Of a DNA stretch of 11,302 bases, positions 5,753 through 11,302 are shown in pieces (position 1 is the stretch's first letter; every line of letters starts with the position of its first letter). Location: NCBI GenBank assembly GCA_023416895.1, contig JAEZGQ010000177.1, positions 1-11,302 of the forward strand. Direction: 5' to 3'. Made by a program: the position numbers and the translations under genes. The notes under the pieces were generated by a model. It worked only from the letters and a program-made list of their open reading frames with translations, was not told the origin of the DNA and made no database searches. Source of the DNA: Bacillota bacterium (GTDB lineage Bacteria > Bacillota > Clostridia > Christensenellales > CAG-138).

Positions 5753-7093
5753 TTACTTTTCAAAATAGCTGAAATCGGTGATCTCAAGGTCGTCCACAAG
5801 CTCGCTTCCGAAGGTGTTCCGATCGCCGATCGTGACGGTTACGTTAAGCGTCTTCCCGTCGCGCCAAACCTCAAACGTCACCTGATCGCCCACGTTCTTG
5901 TTTTGGACGGATTTGACAAACGCGTCCTGATCGGCCACGTTGGCGCCGTCGCTCTTGACGATGATGTCGCCCGGCTTAAGCCCGCCCTTGTCCGCGGCGC
6001 TATCTACAAACACGGTGGTAACAAGCATGCCGATGGGGATATCGTATTTTACGGCATAATATTCCTCCACCGCAAGCACCGAAATACCAAGCCCCGGGCG
6101 CTGCATATGCCCGTTCGTGATAAGGGTTTGGATCACCTCAAGCGCGCCGTTGATGGGAAGCGCAAACCCAAGGCCTTCGGCAGAAATGGCGTTGCCGTAT
6201 TCGTCGTAGCTGGCAGTTACGGTTTTTGCCGAAACGATGCCGATGACCTCACCCCTCATGTTCAGAAGCGGACCGCCGGAGTTGCCCGGGTTAACGGCGG
6301 CATCGGTCTGAATGTAGGTGTTCGACTGACCGTCGATGTTTACTTCGCGCATCGTGGCGCTGATGATGCCGAAGGTAGGCGTGCTCGCAAGCTCGCGCCC
6401 AGTCGGGTCGCCGATGGCAATTACGAATTCACCCACGCGTGCGGTATCGGAATTTCCAAGTTTGAGGGGAATAAGGCCGGATTTGTTGATTTTGAGTACG
6501 GCCACATCGTAAATTTTGTCCACACCTACAAGCTCGGCTTGTAGCTCTGTACCGTCGTTGAGGATCACGCCGATGCTTGTCGCGCCGTCGATGATGTGTG
6601 CGTTGGTAGCAACGTAGCCCTCGCTTGAAATGATAAAGCCCGTACCGGAGCCGGCGGCTACGTCAATTTTCGCCTCGCTCGAATACATGTAGTTGACCAC
6701 CCCGACGATGCCGGTTTTCACCTGTTCGACGATGTCGGGAATGGGGTTTGCGCTGTCGGCAATGTTGGGGTTTGCGCCGTCGAACTGCGGAAGGTTCCTG
6801 TCGGTGGGCACGGGGGTAAGCTCCGGAACGGCAGGATCCGGCGTAACGGCGGGCTGCGGCGTTGCCGTGACAACGGGATACTGATTACCACCGCCGTTTG
6901 AGGAATTGCCGCCGTTTTGGGAGTAAAAGTTGGAGTTGGCGAATAGCATGCTCATCACAAGGCAGCCCGCGATAAAAGAAATCACGGCTGTCGCGATATA
7001 CCCACCCGCGCCGCGGCGCTGGCGGTAAGGCTCTTTTTGATAATATTGGTTTTCGGAGCCGCCGTAGTAGCCGTAGCCGTTGTATTGATCCAT
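5753..7093 (-). CDS. htrA: HtrA/DegP-type trypsin-like serine protease with PDZ domain
   Basis: This envelope quality-control protease degrades misfolded exported proteins. The 446-residue protein has a Tyr/Gly-rich cytoplasmic N-terminus (1-29), one membrane segment (about 31-51), a Gly/Asn/Pro linker (about 55-115) and an S1C protease domain. The catalytic triad is visible: His166 in ATNAHII, Asp196 in YDVAVLKI and Ser272 in NPGNSGGPLLN. One PDZ domain follows (about 333-423, with GLGISVL, AADKGGLKPGDIIVKSDG and VGDQVTFEVWRDG). This is the usual layout of Gram-positive membrane-anchored HtrA. GGAGGT lies 7 nt before the ATG. The gene has its own promoter and terminator and lies directly downstream of a two-component system, which suggests that system may control it; the link is inferred. 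Confidence 0.96.
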   Translation of the reverse strand: MDQYNGYGYYGGSENQYYQKEPYRQRRGAGGYIATAVISFIAGCLVMSMLFANSNFYSQNGGNSSNGGGNQYPVVTATPQPAVTPDPAVPELTPVPTDRNLPQFDGANPNIADSANPIPDIVEQVKTGIVGVVNYMYSSEAKIDVAAGSGTGFIISSEGYVATNAHIIDGATSIGVILNDGTELQAELVGVDKIYDVAVLKINKSGLIPLKLGNSDTARVGEFVIAIGDPTGRELASTPTFGIISATMREVNIDGQSNTYIQTDAAVNPGNSGGPLLNMRGEVIGIVSAKTVTASYDEYGNAISAEGLGFALPINGALEVIQTLITNGHMQRPGLGISVLAVEEYYAVKYDIPIGMLVTTVFVDSAADKGGLKPGDIIVKSDGANVADQDAFVKSVQNKNVGDQVTFEVWRDGKTLNVTVTIGDRNTFGSELVDDLEITDFSYFEK

Positions 7094-7117
7094 ATCATTA
7101 ACCTCCGTTTGATGAAC

Positions 7118-7146
7118 AGTATATCGCGCAAAGCACCTTGTATCAA
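7118..7146 (-). promoter_or_regulatory. Sigma-A-type promoter of htrA
   Basis: On the minus strand TTGATA (7146-7141) and TATACT (7123-7118) have an ideal 17-bp spacing. The predicted start is near 7111, leaving a leader of about 18 nt that contains the GGAGGT ribosome site. The -35 lies only 8 bp beyond the stop codon of the histidine kinase gene, so htrA can be expressed separately from the operon upstream. Confidence 0.82.
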
Positions 7147-7153
7147 TGCTTTT

Positions 7154-8605
7154 CTACGCCCTGGCTCGTTTTTTATCAACCGCGCGCCTTAAGGTAAAAC
7201 GGAAGCACGCGCCCTCCATGGGAGCTGTAATCACCTCGATGGTTTGCCCATGCGCTTCAAGGATGCGCTTAACGATGGAAAGCCCGAGACCCGTTCCCGA
7301 GGTGTCCGAAGGGGTATGCGCCTTTTCCGCCTTGTAAAACCGCTCGAAAATGTGCGCAGCGTCCTCTTTGGTCATGCCGCAGCCGCTGTCCTTTACGCTC
7401 ACGAGCACAACGCGCCTGTCGAGCTTTGAAGAAACCGCTAGCGTGCCGCCCGCAGGCGTGAACTTAATGGCGTTGTCGACAAGGTTTCGCACGACCTGTG
7501 CGATCTGGCCGGGATCGGCCTCCACAAGGCTTTTTTCCTCTTCGAACTCCACCAAAACTTCAATATTTTTTGCATTGACCCGCGCTTCAAACGTAAGAAG
7601 CGTGCGGATGATAAGCTCGTTGATGTCGAATACCTCGCTCTTTAACACATACTGGCCCGATTCCATGCGTGCAAGATCAAGAAGGTCGTTTACCATTCCG
7701 GTCATACGCTTGTTTTCGCCAATGACGATATCGAGGTATTTGGCATGATCCTCAAGGGCGATCGTACCATCCTGCATGGCCTCAAGGAACCCCCTCATGC
7801 TCGTGAGCGGCGAGCGGAGCTCGTGCGAAACATTCGCCACAAAGCTTCTGCGCGCGGCCTCGAGGGTGTTGATCTCGTCCGCCATGTTGTTAAAGCTTTT
7901 CCCAAGCTGCGCCACCTCGTCGGTGCCCGCAATTTTTACACGCGCGTCGAAATCACCCTTGGAAAAGCGGCGCACGATGCTGTTCATTTCACTGATAGGC
8001 TTTGTCATACGGCCCGTAATATACGACACGGCCAAAAACGCGAGCATCACCGCAACGCATGCCGAAAGCAGCACATCCAAGTAGACCTGCCGTATGGATT
8101 GGTTGACCGCGCTCATATCGACATGCAAAAACAACGTTCCGATGGTTTCGCCATTTTGGCCTGTGAGCGTGCGCATGAGCGACATCACGGGGATGGAAAG
8201 CGTCTTTTTGAAAAGGTCGGTATGGATCGTGCCGTTTGGAGTAGCTGCAGCGGCGGCTTCGGAAAGATCCACATCCTCGCTGCCCGCCCATTTGTCAACC
8301 GATTCCTCGTCGATACATGTATATTTACCCAAGGCCGGGTCGGTAAATTGCAGCTGGATGAGCGCGTCGTATTTGCGCGCAATGGTGAGAAGCTCCGCTT
8401 GCGCGACGGAGCGCTTGTTGCTGTCGATGTATTTCGTAGCGGCGATGTTGTTGATCTCCTCCGCTTCGCGCTTGAGCTCCGCTTCCTTTTCCTCAATGTA
8501 CTGGCTTTGAAACATGCCGCTTACGGTTATGCCCAAAAGCGCAAGCAGCAGAAGCGTCGCGGCCAGATAGGTGGAAAGCATGCGCGAGAACAGGGTTTTG
8601 AACAT
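7154..8605 (-). CDS. HAMP-type sensor histidine kinase
   Basis: The 483-residue membrane kinase autophosphorylates and passes phosphate to the adjacent response regulator. Order of parts: transmembrane segment 1 (about 11-31), an extracytoplasmic sensor region of about 145 residues with no recognised fold, transmembrane segment 2 (about 176-197), HAMP linker (about 198-250, with ITGRMTKPISEM), HisKA dimerisation domain with phospho-acceptor His261 in NVSHELRSPLTSMRGF, and the HATPase_c domain. The latter shows the N box RNLVDNAIKFTP (373-384), the G1 box DSGCGM (406-411), the F box IFERFYK and the G2 box GTGLGL (437-442). No PAS domain was recognised. It starts 3 bp after the regulator stop with a GAGGT ribosome site in the regulator's last codons, so translation is probably coupled. 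The layout fits CssS- or WalK-like kinases that govern cell-envelope genes, and htrA next door favours an envelope-stress signal. The exact type cannot be decided here. Confidence 0.95.
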   Translation of the reverse strand: MFKTLFSRMLSTYLAATLLLLALLGITVSGMFQSQYIEEKEAELKREAEEINNIAATKYIDSNKRSVAQAELLTIARKYDALIQLQFTDPALGKYTCIDEESVDKWAGSEDVDLSEAAAAATPNGTIHTDLFKKTLSIPVMSLMRTLTGQNGETIGTLFLHVDMSAVNQSIRQVYLDVLLSACVAVMLAFLAVSYITGRMTKPISEMNSIVRRFSKGDFDARVKIAGTDEVAQLGKSFNNMADEINTLEAARRSFVANVSHELRSPLTSMRGFLEAMQDGTIALEDHAKYLDIVIGENKRMTGMVNDLLDLARMESGQYVLKSEVFDINELIIRTLLTFEARVNAKNIEVLVEFEEEKSLVEADPGQIAQVVRNLVDNAIKFTPAGGTLAVSSKLDRRVVLVSVKDSGCGMTKEDAAHIFERFYKAEKAHTPSDTSGTGLGLSIVKRILEAHGQTIEVITAPMEGACFRFTLRRAVDKKRARA

Positions 8606-8608
8606 GCG

Positions 8609-9298
8609 CTACCTCGCTATTTCAAACTTGTAGCCCACGCCCCAAACGGTTTTCAGCTGCCATGCCTCGCGCTCGCCGAGCTTTTCACGGATGCGTTTGA
8701 CGTGTACGTCCACGGTGCGCGAATCGCCAAAAAAGTCGAACCCCCACACCTGCTCCAAAAGCTGCTCACGGGTAAATACCTTGCCGTCGCGCGAAGCGAG
8801 GAAGTAAAGTAGCTCAATTTCTTTGGGTGGCATTTCGATTTGCTTGCCGTCGAGCACCACGGAATAGTTTTCAAGCGAAACGGTGAGCCCGTCGAGCACG
8901 ATCGCCTTTTCAGTTTCCGGCACGGTGCTTCGCCTTAACACCGCCTTGATGCGCGCAAGAAGCTCCTTTGCTTCAAACGGCTTTGCAATATAATCGTCCG
9001 CGCCGAGGTCGAGCCCTTGAATGCGGTCGTTGGTATCGCCCTTGGCGGTAAGCATGACCACGGGAACCTCGCTTTCCGCGCGTATTTTGGAGAGTACACC
9101 CCATCCGTCGAGCCCCGGCAGCATCACGTCGAGCACGATGAGAACGGGCTGCGTATCCCGAAATGCCTGCAACGCCGTATCGCCGCGTTCGCAGGTCTTT
9201 ACCTCGTACCCCGCTTTTTTGAGGTACAATTCGATGATGGCCAATATGTTTTTGTCGTCGTCGATAACCAGTATGGTGTTTTTGGCTTCCTTATCCAT
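8609..9298 (-). CDS. OmpR/PhoB-family response regulator
   Basis: This DNA-binding partner of the downstream kinase is 229 residues. The receiver domain has acidic residues in VIDDD (13-14), phospho-acceptor Asp57 in VLDVMLPG, Thr84 in MLTAKGD and Lys106 in AKPFEAKELLARIK. The C-terminal winged helix (about 134-229) has PPKEIELLYFL, VFTREQLLEQVWG, DSRTVDVHVKRIREKLG and TVWGVGYKF. The reading frame stays open upstream to 9499, but the ATG at 9298 is right: AGAGGAGG stands just before it, and the receiver domain begins within eight residues. The longer form would overlap the DUF523 gene and adds unrelated sequence. Cotranscribed with the kinase (3-bp gap) and probably with the DUF523 gene (28-bp gap). 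Confidence 0.96.
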   Translation of the reverse strand: MDKEAKNTILVIDDDKNILAIIELYLKKAGYEVKTCERGDTALQAFRDTQPVLIVLDVMLPGLDGWGVLSKIRAESEVPVVMLTAKGDTNDRIQGLDLGADDYIAKPFEAKELLARIKAVLRRSTVPETEKAIVLDGLTVSLENYSVVLDGKQIEMPPKEIELLYFLASRDGKVFTREQLLEQVWGFDFFGDSRTVDVHVKRIREKLGEREAWQLKTVWGVGYKFEIAR

Positions 9299-9326
9299 GC
9301 TGCCTCCTCTTTCGCGTAGTTTTCCC

Positions 9327-9761
9327 CTATCGCGTTTCCACCTCGACGCCATTTTGCAAAAGGAGCGCGGCGGTAACGCCGTTTCCTTCGCGAAGCGTAC
9401 CCGAAAACGTGCCGTTGTAAACGAGCCCGCATCCGCACGAAGGGCTTTTTGCCTTGAGGATGGCGCGTTTCGCGCCGCAGGCAAACGCGAGGTTTGCAAC
9501 CTTCTCGGCGCCCAAAACGAACTGCGCCGTTACGTCACGCCCGTCCTTTGCAACCACGTGAGCCTTCCCTTCAAGTACGTCCTCGCCCGTGCCGTTTTGA
9601 ATTTCGCTCGGGAGACGCGGCGTCATGAGCCCGCCCATTTGCTCCGGGCAGACGAGCAGAGCCTCGCCTTTTTCCACAAGCGCCATGATCTCTTCGTTGG
9701 GCTTCGCACCGCCATCGTAACGGCAGTGCACCCCTGCAAGGCATGCGGATACAACAATCAT
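9327..9761 (-). CDS. DUF523 family protein
   Basis: The 144-residue soluble protein matches the DUF523 (YbbK-like) family, whose function is not established. Landmarks are VSACLAGVHCRYDGG at the N-terminus, CPEQMGGLMTPRLPSEI in the middle, and AILKAKSPSCGCG followed by YNGTFSGTLREGNGVTAALL at the end. Conserved cysteines at 7, 13, 38, 109 and 111 suggest metal or iron-sulfur binding, which is inference. The ATG at 9761 has AGGTGG 7 nt upstream. It is the first gene of the probable operon with the two-component system, 28 bp ahead of the regulator with no terminator between. The pairing may only reflect operon convenience. Confidence 0.9.
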   Translation of the reverse strand: MIVVSACLAGVHCRYDGGAKPNEEIMALVEKGEALLVCPEQMGGLMTPRLPSEIQNGTGEDVLEGKAHVVAKDGRDVTAQFVLGAEKVANLAFACGAKRAILKAKSPSCGCGLVYNGTFSGTLREGNGVTAALLLQNGVEVETR

Positions 9762-9777
9762 CAGTTTACCACCTAAC

Positions 9778-9802
9778 TATGAACAGAATTTGTATGTTCA
9801 TA
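9778..9802. promoter_or_regulatory. Perfect dyad (operator-like) over the operon promoter
   Basis: TATGAACA-N9-TGTTCATA is a perfect 8-bp inverted repeat. Its 9-bp centre holds the putative -10 hexamer, and its arms cover the start-site side and the spacer. This is the geometry of a dimeric regulator's operator. It is not a LexA box, because the spacing between GAAC and GTTC is 13 rather than 4. Overlapping it on the plus strand, TGTTCA-N5-TGTTAA (9795-9811) matches the WalR-type direct repeat TGTWAH-N5-TGTWAH at 11 of 12 positions. Confidence 0.5.
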
Positions 9803-9817
9803 AATTGTTAACAGCAA
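9789..9817 (-). promoter_or_regulatory. Putative promoter of the DUF523-regulator-kinase operon
   Basis: On the minus strand TTGCTG (9817-9812) and TACAAA (9794-9789) have a 17-bp spacing, with the predicted start near 9782 and the ribosome site at 9774. Both hexamers are weak, which fits a promoter that needs an activator. It is the best candidate in the stretch between the DUF523 start and the repeat. Confidence 0.45.
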
Positions 9818-9828
9818 CGCTCGCGCTT

Positions 9829-10071
9829 TCACAAAAATGTCAAAGCCATTTTTGTGAGAATTACAGGAATCGCCTGTGCTCCGCCACCGCGCATGTCGCT
9901 GACGGCGGATAAAAGCCTCTGAGGGGTTGTTTCGACCCCCTGCGAAATTTTACGGATTTCATCAGCTTCGGCGTACATGCCGCCGAAGCTGGAATCAAGC
10001 TTGTTCTCCCAAAAGCAGGCGAAAAGGCGTTCTCGGATACTCATCGGGAGCAGCAACGCCGCAATCGCCAA
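9829..10071 (-). other. Open reading frame of 80 codons across repeat copy 2, doubtful gene
   Basis: The frame runs from ATG at 10071 to TGA at 9829, with a second ATG at 10044 (MSIRERLFACFWENK). Its codons look fairly normal for this genome. Yet neither ATG has a ribosome binding site, the frame lies wholly between mutS2 and the DUF523 gene, and its second half is the repeat itself. The other repeat copy carries stops in the matching frame. I recognise no protein family. It may be a decayed or repeat-derived frame, or a small protein carried by the element. Besides this frame and the repeat, I see nothing else in 9941-10078. Confidence 0.2.
9830..9940 (-). repeat. Hairpin-rich intergenic repeat, copy 2
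   Basis: In the orientation opposite to copy 1, this stretch after mutS2 carries a GGGGT/ACCCC hairpin (9923-9939), the shared GC-rich core (9881-9917, 33 of 37 bases identical to 4931-4967 reversed), a 5-bp ACAGG/CCTGT hairpin (9863-9877) and a terminal perfect 10-bp stem CACAAAAATG/CATTTTTGTG (9830-9839 with 9847-9856) resembling the last hairpin of copy 1. The order of core and terminal AAAAATG/TTTTT hairpin is the same in both copies; the middle part differs. A further perfect 11-bp stem (9963-9991) lies just upstream but has no counterpart in copy 1. Confidence 0.6.
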
Positions 10072-10078
10072 AAGCCGT

Positions 10079-11302
10079 TCAGCGCAGCGTTACGAAGGTA
10101 ACGCCCGCATCGCCCTCGCCGTAGTTGCCGATGCGGAAGCCCTTGGAGCGCGGATGGCGCTTGAGGTGCGCCTGAATGCCTGCGCGTAGCGCCCCCGTAC
10201 CCTTGCCGTGGATGATACCTACCTCGGTAAGCCCCGCCATGGCGGCGTCATCGAGATACCTGTCTACCACGGGAATGGCGTCGTCCACCATCATGCCGCG
10301 AATGTCGAGCTCAAGCCCCACCGCACGGCTGAGGTTCTGGGAAAGCTTTACCTCGGCCTTGTTCTTCGTTTGCTCCTCCACAAGGCGAAGATCATCGAGC
10401 CTCAGGCTCATTTTCATGATGCCCGCCTGTAAAAGCACCTCGCCCTTCGCATCGGGCGCTGCGAGTACCGTGGCCTTTTGGTCGAGGCTCACGATCTTTA
10501 CCGTGTCGCCGGGCTTCACGGTTTTTGGCGGCTTGCCGACATCCGCTTTCTGCTCCTCAAGCGGGGTATGGAGTGCCTCCTCCTGCGCCCGAAGCGCGTC
10601 GCGCGTTTTTTGTATTTCGCGATCCGCGGCGCTCCGATCTACGGTTTTCAGGCTCCTTAGCTCCGCAATGAGCCGCTCGGCTTCTCGCTTCGCCTCCGCT
10701 ACGATGCGCTTCGCGTCATCGCGCGCCTTCGCCTGAAGGCGGTTCTTCTCTTCCGAAAGGCGCTTTTTCTCGCGCTCGGTCTCCTCGCGCAGCTTATCGA
10801 GCTCCGCACGCGCCTCCTGCGCGAGCCTTCGCTCCTCCTCGGCAATACGCCGCTGAGACTGGGCGCTCGAGATGATGTCCTCAAACTTAATGTCCTCGCT
10901 CTTCAAAAAGCTGCGCGCGCCCTCGATGATGTGCGAAGGAAGCCCAAGGCGTGAGGAAATTTCAAACGCGTTCGACTTGCCCGGTATGCCGATGTAAAGC
11001 CGGTAGGTGGGACAAAGCCTGTCGATGTCAAACTCCATCGAAGCGTTCTCCATGCCCTCGTGCGTAAGCGCGAAGGCTTTGATCTCGCTGTAATGTGTGG
11101 TGGCAAGGCAAATGGTTTTGCGACGGTGGATTTCCTCGAGAATGCTCATGGCAAGCGCCGCGCCCTCCACAGGGTCGGTGCCCGCGCCAAGCTCGTCGAA
11201 CAGAACAAGCGAGGTCTCGTCGCACGCGTCGAGGATGGAAACGATGTTTGTCATGTGCGAGGAGAACGTGGAGAGCGACTGCTCGATGGACTGCTCGTCC
11301 CC
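10079..11302 (-). CDS. mutS2: MutS2 (ATPase and Smr endonuclease domains), 5' half outside window
   Basis: The C-terminal 407 residues of a protein usually near 790 are present; the N-terminus and Walker A lie beyond the right edge. The fragment opens with the MutS signature DEQSIEQSLSTFSSHM, then Walker B LVLFDELGAGTDP and the switch histidine in ATTHYSEIKAFAL. YIGIPGKSNAFEISSRLGLP follows, then a long Arg/Glu/Ala coiled coil (about 140-235) and a KOW-like segment (VKPGDTVKIVSLDQKATVL). The C-terminal Smr nuclease domain shows ELDIRGMMVDDA and HGKGTGALRAGIQAHL. MutS2 lacks a mismatch-recognition domain. Family members suppress homologous recombination and, in B. subtilis, act on collided ribosomes. 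The ATG at 11254 is internal, not the start. The frame ends in TGA at 10079; no classical terminator follows, only the repeat hairpins. Confidence 0.97.
   Translation of the reverse strand, partial: GDEQSIEQSLSTFSSHMTNIVSILDACDETSLVLFDELGAGTDPVEGAALAMSILEEIHRRKTICLATTHYSEIKAFALTHEGMENASMEFDIDRLCPTYRLYIGIPGKSNAFEISSRLGLPSHIIEGARSFLKSEDIKFEDIISSAQSQRRIAEEERRLAQEARAELDKLREETEREKKRLSEEKNRLQAKARDDAKRIVAEAKREAERLIAELRSLKTVDRSAADREIQKTRDALRAQEEALHTPLEEQKADVGKPPKTVKPGDTVKIVSLDQKATVLAAPDAKGEVLLQAGIMKMSLRLDDLRLVEEQTKNKAEVKLSQNLSRAVGLELDIRGMMVDDAIPVVDRYLDDAAMAGLTEVGIIHGKGTGALRAGIQAHLKRHPRSKGFRIGNYGEGDAGVTFVTLR

Noticed and set aside
7745..8812. Plus-strand open frame of 355 codons across the kinase and regulator genes
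   Set aside because: It runs antisense to two well-supported genes, spans their junction, and encodes nothing recognisable. The plus-strand frames at 1526-2428, 4086-4880 and 5663-6544 are rejected for the same reason.
9299..9499. N-terminal extension of the response regulator by 67 residues
   Set aside because: The extra sequence overlaps the DUF523 gene and has no domain. The ATG at 9298 has AGAGGAGG directly upstream and starts the receiver domain where expected.
9963..9991. Perfect 11-bp stem considered as the mutS2 terminator
   Set aside because: No T-run follows on either strand, so it is not a classical intrinsic terminator. It may be part of the repeat region or chance symmetry in the doubtful frame.

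Overview
The window is about 11.3 kb of moderately GC-rich bacterial chromosome. Every well-supported gene lies on the minus strand, so the genes run from right to left. The organism is most likely a member of the Clostridia (Firmicutes). Supporting signs are a T-box leader on an aminoacyl-tRNA synthetase gene, a type 3 (editing-domain-free) ProRS, a MutS2 with a Smr domain, a BofC-like protein beside ruvCAB as in Bacillus, strong AGGAGG-type ribosome binding sites and sigma-A-type promoters. A BofC homologue hints at a spore-former or a descendant of one, but the window does not prove it.

Layout in transcription order: (1) 11302-10079, the 3' half of mutS2. (2) 10078-9762, an intergenic stretch with a hairpin-rich repeat (copy 2), then a promoter with a symmetric dyad. 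(3) 9761-7154, a probable operon of a DUF523 protein, an OmpR/PhoB-type response regulator and a HAMP-type sensor histidine kinase. (4) 7146-5691, a membrane-anchored HtrA-type serine protease with its own sigma-A-type promoter and a strong hairpin terminator. (5) 5641-5078, a membrane-anchored BofC-like protein. (6) 5074-4716, a second hairpin-rich intergenic stretch (repeat copy 1), then a LexA-like half-matching box and a promoter. (7) 4694-1679, a compact ruvC-ruvA-ruvB operon ending in a coiled-coil protein of unknown function. (8) 1659-1, a promoter, a proline-type T-box leader and proS, which runs off the left edge.

Most of the content is housekeeping: Holliday-junction processing (RuvABC), recombination or ribosome surveillance (MutS2), proline charging of tRNA, and an envelope stress module (two-component system plus HtrA). 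Two things stand out. One is a short repeat of tandem hairpins, present in both large intergenic regions in opposite orientations, with similarity visible at DNA level and in one translated frame. The other is the regulatory region of the two-component operon, where a perfect 8-bp dyad brackets the putative -10 and overlaps a near-match to a WalR-type direct repeat. I saw no tRNA or rRNA gene, CRISPR array, transposase, phage gene or defence system. There is no convincing plus-strand gene; the long plus-strand reading frames are antisense shadows.
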